Notes under the pieces: generated by a model
Told to the model about the DNA's origin: nothing
Database searches by the model: none
What the model saw: only the letters and a program-made list of their open reading frames with translations
Shown: one piece after another, positions 51,874 to 61,226 of the stretch
How positions within the stretch are numbered: position 1 is the stretch's first letter
Layout: every line of letters begins with the position of its first letter
Origin: an uncultured Prevotellaceae bacterium
GTDB taxonomy: Bacteria > Bacteroidota > Bacteroidia > Bacteroidales > Bacteroidaceae
Reading direction: 5' to 3'
DNA length: 64,000 nucleotides
NCBI GenBank assembly: GCA_900318915.1
Contig: ONMI01000014.1
Span: 1-64,000 of the forward strand
Made by a program: the position numbers and the translations under genes

Positions 51874-51923
51874 CATATGCGAAAAGGCACCGACTGAAGA
51901 GTCGGCGCCTTTTCGCATATGCT
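51872..51923. terminator. Long bidirectional terminator between the LRR gene and capA-like gene
   Basis: Twenty-four-base arms 51872-51895 and 51900-51923 pair with a single A-C mismatch around a GAAG loop. The stem includes AAAA/TTTT tracts. It begins at the LRR stop codon. Confidence 0.9.
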
Positions 51924-51927
51924 GCCT

Positions 51928-53049
51928 TTATTTCTTGTCGGGCGACAGCAAGTAATACATCAGTCTGTCGCGGTGCGATTCGCAGCACACATAGTCGATC
52001 GCTTTCAACTTTTTGCTCTTGTCGATGAGCGAGGGCAGCCATCCCCTCCGCTGCAACTCACCGAAGTATTTGTTGCAGGTGGGTTCCAGAATGCTCTTGT
52101 ACATGAACTTCGACTTCTGGTAGTAGCGCTCCACCTCCTCTTTCAGCCGCTTGTCGTCGGCTATGATGCGGTTCAGTTCTTCCAGTCGGTTGGAGTAGGT
52201 GTCGGAGGCGACAGGTTTTATGGCCGACTGGCCGTGGCACTGCTCATAGGGGATGATTTCAAACCCTGTTTCACTTGCCATGCTGATGCGCACCATATAG
52301 CCTTCGTGCCAGTTCTGTCCCATGTTTTTTATCGGCTCAAAGCAGAAATTCCCCAGACCGTAGAAAATGGGCTTGCCCCTGTATACCTCGTAGCCACTGT
52401 AGCAGTGCTGGTGGTGGTTTACCACCGCATCGGCCCCGGCGTCGACAAAGAAGCGGTAGGTCTCCTTCATTCTGGGTGAGGGCAGCTGAAACTGCTCATG
52501 GCCGCCATGCACTATCACCAGCACATAGTCGGCTTTCTGCCGGGCTTCACGTATGGCATGGTATTGTCTTACCGCATTGAGCGGATGGGCGCCTGCGGTG
52601 TCATCAGTCGCTATGCTGAACTCATTTTCGCAGCAGTTGATCACAGCCAGGGTCTCTTCTCCCTTTTGGGTGTACAGCGTCTGCGAGGCTTCTTGCAGAT
52701 TCATTCCCGCGCCAACGGTCCCGATACCGGCTGCTCTGCAGGCGCGGAGGGTGTTTCCCACCCCTTCGCTGCCGTAGTCGAATATATGGTTGTTGGCCAG
52801 TGTCACCGCATCAAACCCGGCCCATTTCACAGCCTCAACGGCTTTCTCCGTGCAGCGGAGGTTGGGACCTAATTTCTCTATGGGCGCTTCATGGCCCTCG
52901 GCCACCGGACTCTCGAAATTCACTATCGAGAAGTCGGATTCTTTTATCATGGGGCTTATCTCACCCAGGACGGATGCGAAATCGCCCTCGTTCAGCTTCT
53001 TCGCTGCCTGCGCTTGGGGGTAGAAGTCTCCGGCTACAAGTACCTTCAT
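51928..53049 (-). CDS. CapA family protein (PGA_cap metallophosphatase-like)
   Basis: The 373-residue protein belongs to the CapA/PgsA group. Motifs in order: MKVLVAGDFYPQAQAAKKLN, FSIVNFESPVAEGHEAPIEK, FDAVTLANNHIFDYGSEGVG (Asn-Asn-His, about 82), YVLVIVHGGHEQFQLPSPRM (about 175), and DAVVNHHQHCYSGYEVYRGK with PIFYGLGNFCF (about 212-240). They form the calcineurin-like metal site of the family. Unlike Bacillus CapA it has no signal peptide or membrane anchor at the N-terminus, so it may be cytoplasmic. The gene starts 11 bp after the opine-dehydrogenase-type gene and is surely cotranscribed. Substrate unknown; a poly-amino-acid or glycan capsule function is only suggested by family. Confidence 0.85.
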   Translation of the reverse strand: MKVLVAGDFYPQAQAAKKLNEGDFASVLGEISPMIKESDFSIVNFESPVAEGHEAPIEKLGPNLRCTEKAVEAVKWAGFDAVTLANNHIFDYGSEGVGNTLRACRAAGIGTVGAGMNLQEASQTLYTQKGEETLAVINCCENEFSIATDDTAGAHPLNAVRQYHAIREARQKADYVLVIVHGGHEQFQLPSPRMKETYRFFVDAGADAVVNHHQHCYSGYEVYRGKPIFYGLGNFCFEPIKNMGQNWHEGYMVRISMASETGFEIIPYEQCHGQSAIKPVASDTYSNRLEELNRIIADDKRLKEEVERYYQKSKFMYKSILEPTCNKYFGELQRRGWLPSLIDKSKKLKAIDYVCCESHRDRLMYYLLSPDKK

Positions 53050-53060
53050 ACTTTATTCCA

Positions 53061-54146
53061 TTATTCCATAATGGCCTTGTCGATATCCTCCTTGGTCACC
53101 TCCTCTTTGCCAAGCAGATATTGGATGGTGCGGGCCTGACTCTTCAGGTCTTTGCGCAGAAGAGCGGAAGCCAGTGTCATGATGGCCTCCTGGATGGAGG
53201 TGTCTACACCGAGCACCTTGCCGATGGATATATATAGCCCAAGACCCATGGGCACGTCTTCGTTGATGTAGCGGTGGTCGATGCGCGAGGGACCCTTGTT
53301 CGACGACTCTCCGAAGGAGTGGAACACCTCCATGGCGTCTTTGCTCAGGTCTACCTCGTTGCGCCATTTGGCTGCGTCGAAATAGTTCAGCGGCTCGCAG
53401 CCGAAGGCTTTCAGTATCTCGTTCTTCCGCTCGTCGAATGCCTGTATCACATTCACCACCGAGGGGGTAAAGGCCTCCTTGTACATATAAAACTCACCGC
53501 CGCTGTGCTCAATGCGGGCGGCCGAGAAGAGAAGACCGATGGGATGCACTATCATGTTGGGGTTGTGCAGGGCCGATTCGAGTATGTGCTTGCGCAGGTA
53601 CTGGGTGTTCTCAAACAGCTGCGACAAAGAGGCGAGCACCTCCTTCGCCTTGTTGACAGGACGCACCGAAACGGCGTTGCGCGGATTGTAGAAGGTGATG
53701 CGCACAAACGAGTCGTTCATGATGCGGCCGTTGTAGGCTGTGGTCTCCCATTCACTGTATACCACGTTTTTGTTGATGTATTTCTTGAAAATGAGGCTTC
53801 CCATATAGCCCGGGCACAGCACGATAATCTGGCCGTCTTTCACATAAGGGGCTATCAGCTGGGCTATCTGCTCATGCTGCAGTGTGGTGGTCATCACCAT
53901 GATGATGTCGGCAAAGTCGACAGCTTTGGCGGTGTCGCGCGTAATGAAACAGGGTTTCGCAACAAAGCGCTTTCCTCCGTCGGTCTCGTCTACTACATCA
54001 TATTCGCCCGCTTTGGAAATCTTCTCAAAGTAATGGTCGTTCACGGCGTGGGATGTTTTCAGCAAACCCACTTGAAGTCCTTTTTGATTCATCTTGGCAG
54101 CGTGTATGAGACCTGCGTTGCCACAACCAATTACCGTTATTCTCAT
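53061..54146 (-). CDS. NAD/NADP octopine/nopaline (opine) dehydrogenase family protein
   Basis: The 361-residue protein begins with a Rossmann motif MRITVIGCGNAGLIHAAKMN and continues with a typical opine-dehydrogenase N-domain (DFADIIMVMTTTLQHEQIAQ, DGQIIVLCPGYMGSLIFKKY). The C-terminal helical domain contains SALHNPNMIVHPIGLLFSAA with the catalytic His and EFYMYKEAFTPSVVNVIQAF. Opine dehydrogenases join an amino acid to a 2-oxo acid with NAD(P)H. The substrate cannot be read from sequence. Coupling to a CapA-type gene is unusual. It is preceded by a long leader of about 200 nt. Confidence 0.85.
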   Translation of the reverse strand: MRITVIGCGNAGLIHAAKMNQKGLQVGLLKTSHAVNDHYFEKISKAGEYDVVDETDGGKRFVAKPCFITRDTAKAVDFADIIMVMTTTLQHEQIAQLIAPYVKDGQIIVLCPGYMGSLIFKKYINKNVVYSEWETTAYNGRIMNDSFVRITFYNPRNAVSVRPVNKAKEVLASLSQLFENTQYLRKHILESALHNPNMIVHPIGLLFSAARIEHSGGEFYMYKEAFTPSVVNVIQAFDERKNEILKAFGCEPLNYFDAAKWRNEVDLSKDAMEVFHSFGESSNKGPSRIDHRYINEDVPMGLGLYISIGKVLGVDTSIQEAIMTLASALLRKDLKSQARTIQYLLGKEEVTKEDIDKAIME

Positions 54147-54364
54147 AATAGTGCATTGTTTACCCCAACCTTATACCTATTGAGAAGCCGGACCGTCCTT
54201 GAAGGCCGACAGTACAGTTGGGAGGGATTAATGATTGGTTTAACTCTCTGATGGAATGAGATGCGGCAGTGCCTGCCGGCATACTTCCTCCCTCGGCGAC
54301 GGATGCCTCCACGATAAAGTGTAAAATTATACTCTCTGCGGAAAGCCCATCGGTTGCAAAGGTA
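54147..54364 (-). promoter_or_regulatory. Promoter and long GC-rich leader of the opine-dehydrogenase/CapA operon
   Basis: TACCTTTG on the minus strand (54364-54357) is a good -7 box, without a clear TTTG at -33. From there about 200 nt separate the expected start of transcription from the ATG at 54146. This leader includes GGCAG-TGC-CTGCC-like and GGACGGTCC dyads and a 9-base CCTT/AAGG hairpin, but no ORF that I trust. It may be a regulatory RNA. No riboswitch class matched by eye. The remainder of the gap (54365-54530) is AT-rich and empty. Confidence 0.4.
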
Positions 54365-54530
54365 GTAATTAATTGTCAATAACCTTCTTCCTTGATGAAA
54401 AGTTTTTATAAATGTATTTTTGGATAACAAATTTTAACAAATAAATGAATCCGTATGCAGTATAAATGAATATTTATACACATTGGCTCTTTCCCGTTTT
54501 CCGTAAATAGCACATTTATGCCGCCAAATA

Positions 54531-54561
54531 TTTGCACTTTTGGAATTATTTTATAATTTTG
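54531..54561 (+). promoter_or_regulatory. Consensus promoter of the 54601 gene
   Basis: TTTG (54531-54534), 19 bases, TAATTTTG (54554-54561): perfect Bacteroidetes consensus, 39 bp before the start codon. Confidence 0.8.
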
Positions 54562-54600
54562 CCCATTATTAATACTAACCTTAACCTTAAGACCACTACC

Positions 54601-55080
54601 ATGAGAAAAATTTTCATTCTCCTTATCTTGTTGCTGGTGACGGCGGGAGCCGATGCTCAAACCCGCAAAAGAACCACACCCAAGCGCAATAACGTGATTC
54701 AGCGCCTGCAGACACCCGAGCAGAAGCTCCTGGGGCACCATCTGCTGAGTTTGCAGTGGATATCGTGGGAGTATTTCGGAGGCTGCGACATCACCAAGGA
54801 CGAAGACGGCACCCTGCGCTGTGTGGGAGAGCAGCTCTCGAGAGAAAACGACGACTATTTGCGGCTCAACGGCACCATCAGTATCGTCGATGCCACCCAT
54901 TTCGTCTTCACCGGCACCATAGCCATGAAGATTTACCACATCAATGGGGGAGAGGAGTGCCTGCGCGAGGGCACCTTCGACTTCAAGGCTACCGGCAAGC
55001 GCCGCTATTGGCGGCTCCAGCAGATGACCAATCCTTGCGATGAGTGCACCGACTATGTAGACATCTATTTCAAGCGCTGA
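54601..55080 (+). CDS. Small secreted hypothetical protein
   Basis: A 159-residue protein from ATG 54601 with signal peptide MRKIFILLILLLVTAGADA. The mature domain holds LLGHHLLSLQWISWEYFGGC, then strands around LRLNGTISIVDATHFVFTGT and REGTFDFKATGKRRYWRLQQ, and closes with NPCDECTDYVDIYFKR. Cysteines in GGCDI and NPCDEC could form a disulfide or bind metal. This looks like a small beta-rich periplasmic domain. The family is not recognised. It has its own promoter and stands alone. The upstream frame to 54532 lies within the promoter and is not coding. Confidence 0.75.
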   Translation: MRKIFILLILLLVTAGADAQTRKRTTPKRNNVIQRLQTPEQKLLGHHLLSLQWISWEYFGGCDITKDEDGTLRCVGEQLSRENDDYLRLNGTISIVDATHFVFTGTIAMKIYHINGGEECLREGTFDFKATGKRRYWRLQQMTNPCDECTDYVDIYFKR

Positions 55081-55165
55081 ACCGGCTGCTGTACTCGCGA
55101 AGAAGGCTACTGTGGTTCATTCGTCGACAAAATAAGTCGGCAAAATGTTAAATCACATACATGCC

Positions 55166-55196
55166 TTTGAACGTGTGGAGATTTTTTCTAATTTTG
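55166..55196 (+). promoter_or_regulatory. Consensus promoter of the large choice-of-anchor gene
   Basis: TTTG (55166-55169), 19 bases, TAATTTTG (55189-55196): perfect consensus, 56 bp before the start at 55253. Confidence 0.8.
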
Positions 55197-55252
55197 CACT
55201 TCATAGCTTTCTTTAAAATTCGAAAATTATCACTTTATTTACACAATTTACT

Positions 55253-58200
55253 ATGCGAAGATTTTTTACTATCATCATGATGGCGGCATTGCCGTGGATC
55301 GGCCAGCAGGCTTGGGCGCAGACACTGCTCGACGAAGATTTCGAGACCGCCAGCACAGAGACCTATTCACAGCCCGTGGCTGACGGATGGACCACTGTGA
55401 ACAGCTATACAGGCAGCAAAAAGAACTATGTATGGCACAATTATTATGCCGAGAACGGCACCATTGGCGGCAAGCATGTGGCCGGCTGCGATGGTCCCAC
55501 CTACGCCTCCGCACCCGACGGCGGCTTCGGACCCCGCGAGGAGGTGCTCCTCACACCGGAGCTGAACCTCGACAACACCTACGAACTGACTTTCACCTGG
55601 ATAGTGAGCCCCATGAACGCTTACGAGACCTCGATGTACGACCTGCAGGTGCGCATCGTGGAGAACGACGACCTGGCCAATGCCGAGACCGTGTTCTCCA
55701 TCCAGAATCCCGCCATGCTCAAGGAGAGCGGCGTGCTCACCTATCCCATCACCAACTGGGACCCGCGCACCTCGCACATCGACCTGAGCGACTGGCAGGG
55801 TGAGAGGGTGAAGGTGGCCTTCGTCTACAAGATGATGACCAACATAGCCAATGTGGTGTGGATAGACAATGTGTCGGTGAAACAGCGCACACCCGATACC
55901 GCTCCCGTGCCCGTGCTGAGCATGGACCGCTACAACTTCGGCGATGTGTATGTGGGCGAGAAGATGTTTTCCGAGTTCATCACCCTCACCAACCAGGGAA
56001 AGAACGGACTGCAGATAACCGGTTACGACTTCCCGCAGGGCGTGAGCACCACCCTCAATGCCGAAGAGGTGAACCTCGACAAGTATGAGGGTGTCACTTT
56101 CCGCGTAGCCTACGAGGCTTCGCTCATGAGTCCCGCCGAGGCCGACGCCGTGATCCATACCAACGGCGGCGATGTGACCATCCATCTGCAGGCCAACAAG
56201 CAGGTGGTGCCCGAGGGCTACACCCTGGAGACCTTCGAGAAGTACTTCCCCCCCGCAGGATGGAAGAACGACGGATGGGCTCCCTCCTTCGGTGAACTCG
56301 AAGGCGAGGTGTCGGCCTATGCCACCGGCTCCTATACCGACAACTATCTCACCTCGCCCCGCCTCGACCTGACCGGCGGCGGCAGCGTGACCTTCACCTA
56401 CCGCAACCTCTTCGACAGCGAGGAGGGCGGCACCTACCAGATGAACGACATCAGCGTGGAGGTGAGTTACGACGGCGGCTCCACCTGGACGCAGAAGTGG
56501 ATATTCGACTACACCCTCTCCACCTACAGCGAGACCGTGACCGTGGACCTGGGCGTGGGCAGCGACAACTCCTATGTGCGCTGGAAGAACACCGCCATCA
56601 ACTATGATGACGAGGGCGTGGAGGAGTTCAGCAACTTCTACTTCGACCGCGTGCTCCTGCCTTATGTCTATGGAGCCGACGGTGTGCCTGGAGGCGCTTA
56701 CCTCATCAAGCCCGCCATCGGTGCCACCGATGTCTATCCCAAGAATGTGGTGCTCGAGTGGGGACCCGCACAGTTTGCCATGGGCTATAAGCTCTATGTG
56801 GGCTCCAACACACAGGCCAACGACCTCATCGACGGACTCGACCTCTACGATGCCCTCACCTATACCATCCCTGTGTGCGACTATGAGACCACCTACCGCT
56901 GGAAAGTGGTGCCCTACAACAGCTACGGCAACGCCCTCTCGCGCGACGTATCTACCTGGACCTTCACCACGCAGCCCGATGCCTCAACGGTGAGCTATCC
57001 TTATGTGGAGGACTTCCAGAGCAAGGACCTGCCCATAGGATGGGTGTCGACCGTCGCCGAAAACTCCTACAACCGTGCCTGGTATGTAAACACCTATTAT
57101 CCCTATGTGAACAACGGTGTGAACAGCAATGCGCTCACCTCGAGCTATCTGAACGAGGGCGATGAGAACAGCGTGAGCACGCAAGACTTCAAACTGCCCG
57201 AAGACAAGAACATGGCCATCTCGTTCGTATGGGGCGACGAGCACCCCAGCGACCTCGTGGTAGACCCCACCGGACTGGTGCGCAAACAGAATGTGGAGCC
57301 CAACAACGGCGCCAGCGAAGGACTTTTCCAGATCCTGGCCGACGGCGAGTGGACCACCCTCTCCACCATCTCCGAGGAAAGCTTCAACGGCGATGAGAAA
57401 TACTGGATTGAGGAGAAATTCGACCTCAGCGCCTACGCCGGCAAGACCGTTCAGTTCCGCTGGGTACACAAGAGCTACAACGCCGGACGCGACGGCGGTA
57501 CTTCACTGGCCCATGTGGTGATAGAGGAAATCATGGGCGACAAGGCCGTCTTCAACAAGCAGGAGTGGAACGCTGGAAAGGTGAACTTCGACAAGGCCGT
57601 CAACTCGGGCGAGGTGTTCACCATCCTCAACAAGGGCATCAACACCCTCAAGGTGAAGAGCGCCACCTTCGGCACCGACAACTTCACCTCCACCATCGCC
57701 GAGGGCGTGGAGATTGCTCCCGAATCAGGTCTGCCCTTCAGCATGCAGTTCAACGCCCTGCAGACCAACGCTGCCGTGAACGATGTGCTCACCGTGGTGT
57801 TTGAGAGCGGCTACTCCGTCACCTTGCCCGTAAGGGGTGAGGCATTGGCCGAAGACCAGTTCTACTATGCCTTCGAGGACAACCCCCTCGACTATCCTTG
57901 GACCGAATTCACCACCATCGATGCCGACAACGCTGTGTCGTACGACTTCTCCGCATGGTGGATACATTTTGAGAAGAGCGGACAGAAATTCGCCTTCTGG
58001 CCCGGCGACGACGATGAGATGAACGGCATCATGAGCCCCGTTTCCGGACATTGGGCCCTCGTGGCCGCATCGCCCCTCGACGGCAGCGCCGACAACTGGA
58101 TTGTGAGCAAGAAACTCCTGGCCACCCATGAGTCGACCTTCCACTTCTATGCCCGCAACTGGGAGTGCCTGCAGAGCGTGCTCCCGTCGCCCAACCACCA

Positions 58201-58618
58201 TGTGAGTGTGCTGGTGGCTGAGAACAATCCCGGCAATGTGAACTCCTTCACCACTGTGATGGCCGACACCGAGATGCCCTTCCTCGACTGGGACAACTGG
58301 AACGAGTATGAGGTAGACCTCTCGGCCTATGCCGGCAAGGAAATCTACATCGCCCTGCGCCACACCACCAACGGCGCCAGCAACGTGGCCTTCTTCGACG
58401 ACTTCACCTTCAACCACTTCGCTCAGGCCGGCTCCGGCATCCAGAACCTGGAGAACAACCTCGACCCGAAGGCCGATGTGGCTGTCTACAACACCAACGG
58501 TGCCCTCGTGGCCACCGGCAAGGCCGGTCAGGCCCTCAACGCCCTCGGCAAGGGTGTCTATGTGGTCAAGGTGACCACCGACGGTACCACACGCACCTTC
58601 AAGGTGGTGCGCCGATAG
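55253..58618 (+). CDS. Large secreted choice-of-anchor-J protein with T9SS-type tail
   Basis: The 1121-residue protein has a signal peptide (MRRFFTIIMMAALPWIGQQAWA). It contains about four beta-sandwich (jelly-roll) modules of the choice-of-anchor-J/cleaved-adhesin type. The first begins LLDEDFETASTETYSQPVAD, others are around YTLETFEKYFPPAGWKNDGW (about 325), YPYVEDFQSKDLPIGWVSTV (about 585) and YYAFEDNPLDYPWTEFTTID (about 870). Fibronectin-type-III-like stretches (PKNVVLEWGPAQFAMGYKLY, about 495) lie between them. The C-terminal 70 residues (VAVYNTNGALVATGKAGQAL and GKGVYVVKVTTDGTTRTFKV) form a T9SS-type sorting domain. It is thus exported through T9SS, probably to the surface. The ligand or substrate is unknown; no protease motif is seen. 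Confidence 0.88.
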   Translation: MRRFFTIIMMAALPWIGQQAWAQTLLDEDFETASTETYSQPVADGWTTVNSYTGSKKNYVWHNYYAENGTIGGKHVAGCDGPTYASAPDGGFGPREEVLLTPELNLDNTYELTFTWIVSPMNAYETSMYDLQVRIVENDDLANAETVFSIQNPAMLKESGVLTYPITNWDPRTSHIDLSDWQGERVKVAFVYKMMTNIANVVWIDNVSVKQRTPDTAPVPVLSMDRYNFGDVYVGEKMFSEFITLTNQGKNGLQITGYDFPQGVSTTLNAEEVNLDKYEGVTFRVAYEASLMSPAEADAVIHTNGGDVTIHLQANKQVVPEGYTLETFEKYFPPAGWKNDGWAPSFGELEGEVSAYATGSYTDNYLTSPRLDLTGGGSVTFTYRNLFDSEEGGTYQMNDISVEVSYDGGSTWTQKWIFDYTLSTYSETVTVDLGVGSDNSYVRWKNTAINYDDEGVEEFSNFYFDRVLLPYVYGADGVPGGAYLIKPAIGATDVYPKNVVLEWGPAQFAMGYKLYVGSNTQANDLIDGLDLYDALTYTIPVCDYETTYRWKVVPYNSYGNALSRDVSTWTFTTQPDASTVSYPYVEDFQSKDLPIGWVSTVAENSYNRAWYVNTYYPYVNNGVNSNALTSSYLNEGDENSVSTQDFKLPEDKNMAISFVWGDEHPSDLVVDPTGLVRKQNVEPNNGASEGLFQILADGEWTTLSTISEESFNGDEKYWIEEKFDLSAYAGKTVQFRWVHKSYNAGRDGGTSLAHVVIEEIMGDKAVFNKQEWNAGKVNFDKAVNSGEVFTILNKGINTLKVKSATFGTDNFTSTIAEGVEIAPESGLPFSMQFNALQTNAAVNDVLTVVFESGYSVTLPVRGEALAEDQFYYAFEDNPLDYPWTEFTTIDADNAVSYDFSAWWIHFEKSGQKFAFWPGDDDEMNGIMSPVSGHWALVAASPLDGSADNWIVSKKLLATHESTFHFYARNWECLQSVLPSPNHHVSVLVAENNPGNVNSFTTVMADTEMPFLDWDNWNEYEVDLSAYAGKEIYIALRHTTNGASNVAFFDDFTFNHFAQAGSGIQNLENNLDPKADVAVYNTNGALVATGKAGQALNALGKGVYVVKVTTDGTTRTFKVVRR

Positions 58619-58652
58619 GCTGGGGAGCCGAAAGGCGGAACCCATATCCAAG

Positions 58653-58683
58653 GCGGTGGGCACATGCTCCATGTGCCCACCGC
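58653..58683 (+). terminator. Rho-independent terminator after the 1121-aa gene
   Basis: GCGGTGGGCACATG (58653-58666) and CATGTGCCCACCGC (58670-58683) with a CTC loop form a perfect 14-bp stem, followed by TTTCACCTTT. Confidence 0.85.
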
Positions 58684-58736
58684 TTTCACCTTTATATAAT
58701 AATATGTTGACGCAGAAGATACATTTCTTTCGTTCC

Positions 58737-61226
58737 ATGAAAAAAACTAAACTTCTTTTCTTCCTGCTACTCCTGGCAGTAACCCTTCCGCTCGGGGCAC
58801 AGACACGCGACAAGATGCTCACCATACAGGTGACCACCGGCACCGGCGACAACCTCGAGGGGCAGCCCGTTTCCCTCGTGCAGACCGACTACACCCTCTC
58901 TTACGGCACCCTGAAGCTCGATGCCGACGGCACCTGCCAGGTGAAGGTCTATGCGGGGAATCATCAGCTCACTGTCGACCGGCCGGGGTATGAGGTGGCC
59001 ACACAGACCTTCAATGTGCCTGAAAATGAGTCGGCCTATACCGTGAGCCTGCAGCTCACCGAGAAAGTGCGCACCCCCTTCGCGCTCAACGCACAGCCCC
59101 AGCACGATGCCTATACCGGCGAGAACAGCGTGCTCCTCACCTGGAATACCGAGCCGCCGGCTTTCTTCGACGATTTCGAGCAGTATGAGCCCTTTGCCAT
59201 CTCCTTCGGCGAGTGGACCGGCATCGATGCCGATCAGGAGGCTGCCGCTCCCATCGTGGGCGACTATCCCAACCGGTGTGTGATGCAGTACGCCCAGATT
59301 ATCAACCCGCTCACTGTCAGTCCGCCCTGGTGGTACGACTATCCCATCCTGCAGCCCTACAGTGGCAAGCAGTATGTGGGCTTTACCCGCACCAGTTCGG
59401 GCAATGCCAACGACGACTGGCTCATCTCGCCCGTCATCACTGTGGGAGCTGAGCAGGTGCTCGCCTTCATGGGCAAGGCGGCCGACAAATATCCCGAGCG
59501 TTTTCAGGTGTATGTCACCACGCAGACCGACAACCCTGTGCAGACCGACTTCGAACGGCTCGACGCTGGCAACTACGAGACGGCCGACATGACCGGATGG
59601 CGCCGCTATGAGTACAGCCTCGCAGCCTACGCCGGAAAGCAGGTGCGCTTCGCCATCCGCTACATCAGCCACTACAATCTCTACGGCTCGTTCATGCTCA
59701 TGGTAGACGATGTGTTCGTGGGCAATGCCTCCGACTACGACGCTACCGTGGCCAAGGCGAAGGCACGCCGCTCGCCGGCACACTCCGAAGCCAATCCCAA
59801 CGAGCTGTTCCACATCTCGCTCGACGGTGTGGAGGTGGCCGTCACGCCCGACTATTCCTGCGTCGTGAGCCCCGTCACACCGGGAACGCACACCCTGGGT
59901 GTGAAGGCGGTGTATCTGACCACTGAGAGCGAGACGGTGACTCTGCCCGTGGATATCAGCGCCGACTATGCGCCCGTCACCTTCCAGGTCTCGGCCCAGA
60001 GCGTGCTCTCGCCCGACGGACAGCAGCTGCTGCTCATCAACACCGCCACCACCGATACCTACACCCTCACCGTGAGCGGGGGCATCGCCTCCATCGCCTC
60101 CTTGCCCTACGGCGAGTATGTGGTGCATGTGGAGGAGGGCGCCTTCAACTCCTATCAGCAGAGTTTCAGCGTGACCGGCGATACCCAGCTCTCCATCGTG
60201 CTCACCGACCGGGTGGTCACACCCTTCAACATCACGGCCGATGTGGACCACGACAACCACACCGTGGTGGTGAGGTGGAACCAGGAACTGGGATTCAGCG
60301 ACAGCTTCGAGGAGTATGAGGATTTCGCCACAGGCTCCTTCGGCCCCTGGAAATCTCTCGACATGGATCAGATGCCGGTCTATCCCATCGCATTGGGCGA
60401 CATCTCCAACGTGGTCTACTTCCCCGGTGCTGGCGATGCCTCCAACCCCAAGGCCCTGGCGCCCCTGGTGTTCAATCCTTGGAGCACCGAACCGCCCATG
60501 CTGCCCACCGACGAGGCCGTGAAAGCCCCCAACGGCGACAAGACCGTGGCCTTCTTCTCTCCGCAGCGCGCATGGGCTGACAAGTGGCTCATCTCGCCGG
60601 CATTCGACATCCGCCAGGGTTCGCTGTTGGGCGTCACGCTCAAGTCTTACAGTGCCATGTATCTTGAGTCGGTGGAGTTCTGCGTGTCCGACGACAGCGA
60701 GGAACCTTCCGACTTCACCGTGCTGAGCACCGCCCAAAACATACCGGCCGACCAGTGGACGCGCTATGAGACCGACCTCTCCGACCTGGCCGGAAGGCGG
60801 GTGCGCCTGGCTGTGCACTATGTGTCGTACGACACCTTCTTCCTGCAGCTCGACGATTTCACCGTAGGGCCGGGTGAGGGCGAGGCCGCCGTCATCGACT
60901 ATGGCAATGTGCTGCGCTACGACATCTATCTCGACGGCGTGAAAGTGGGCGAGAGCACCGCACCCTCCTACACCCTCACTGGCCTCGCCGACGGCGTGCA
61001 CACCATCGGCATCGTGGCGGTGTACCAGAACAGCGAGTCGGAGATGGGCACCGTCACCGTGAATGTGACCGCCGGCGTGGCGCAGGTGCTGCTCGATGCC
61101 GACGGCAGCCCGGCCTGCTTCTACACCGTGGAAGGTGTGCGGATGGGCTCCCGGTGGAGCGACCTGCCCAAAGGTGTGTATGTAGTGAAAACAGACAATC
61201 AATATAAAAAGGTATTGAAACGATGA
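58737..61226 (+). CDS. Secreted choice-of-anchor-J protein with T9SS-like end
   Basis: An 829-residue protein from ATG 58737, which gives the signal peptide MKKTKLLFFLLLLAVTLPLG; the frame upstream to 58656 crosses the terminator and is not used. The N-terminal 100 residues include a carboxypeptidase-regulatory-like domain (VKVYAGNHQLTVDRPGYEVA). Two choice-of-anchor-J modules follow, from about residue 135 (PPAFFDDFEQYEPFAISFGE) and about 515 (LGFSDSFEEYEDFATGSFGP), each with a NDDWLISPV or DKWLISPAF strand. Each is followed by a fibronectin-III-like linker. The end FYTVEGVRMGSRWSDLPKGV YVVKTDN-like is a short T9SS-type tail. The stop overlaps the start of the next gene (ATGA). Confidence 0.85.
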   Translation: MKKTKLLFFLLLLAVTLPLGAQTRDKMLTIQVTTGTGDNLEGQPVSLVQTDYTLSYGTLKLDADGTCQVKVYAGNHQLTVDRPGYEVATQTFNVPENESAYTVSLQLTEKVRTPFALNAQPQHDAYTGENSVLLTWNTEPPAFFDDFEQYEPFAISFGEWTGIDADQEAAAPIVGDYPNRCVMQYAQIINPLTVSPPWWYDYPILQPYSGKQYVGFTRTSSGNANDDWLISPVITVGAEQVLAFMGKAADKYPERFQVYVTTQTDNPVQTDFERLDAGNYETADMTGWRRYEYSLAAYAGKQVRFAIRYISHYNLYGSFMLMVDDVFVGNASDYDATVAKAKARRSPAHSEANPNELFHISLDGVEVAVTPDYSCVVSPVTPGTHTLGVKAVYLTTESETVTLPVDISADYAPVTFQVSAQSVLSPDGQQLLLINTATTDTYTLTVSGGIASIASLPYGEYVVHVEEGAFNSYQQSFSVTGDTQLSIVLTDRVVTPFNITADVDHDNHTVVVRWNQELGFSDSFEEYEDFATGSFGPWKSLDMDQMPVYPIALGDISNVVYFPGAGDASNPKALAPLVFNPWSTEPPMLPTDEAVKAPNGDKTVAFFSPQRAWADKWLISPAFDIRQGSLLGVTLKSYSAMYLESVEFCVSDDSEEPSDFTVLSTAQNIPADQWTRYETDLSDLAGRRVRLAVHYVSYDTFFLQLDDFTVGPGEGEAAVIDYGNVLRYDIYLDGVKVGESTAPSYTLTGLADGVHTIGIVAVYQNSESEMGTVTVNVTAGVAQVLLDADGSPACFYTVEGVRMGSRWSDLPKGVYVVKTDNQYKKVLKR

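Noticed and set aside
54147..54364. Cobalamin riboswitch in the opine-dehydrogenase leader
   Set aside because: A CCCAACTGTACTG-like stretch on the minus strand is vaguely similar, but the B12 box and other conserved blocks are missing.
54143..54430. 95-codon minus-strand ORF upstream of the opine dehydrogenase
   Set aside because: It spans the -7 promoter box and the leader, is rich in Arg, and has no similarity.
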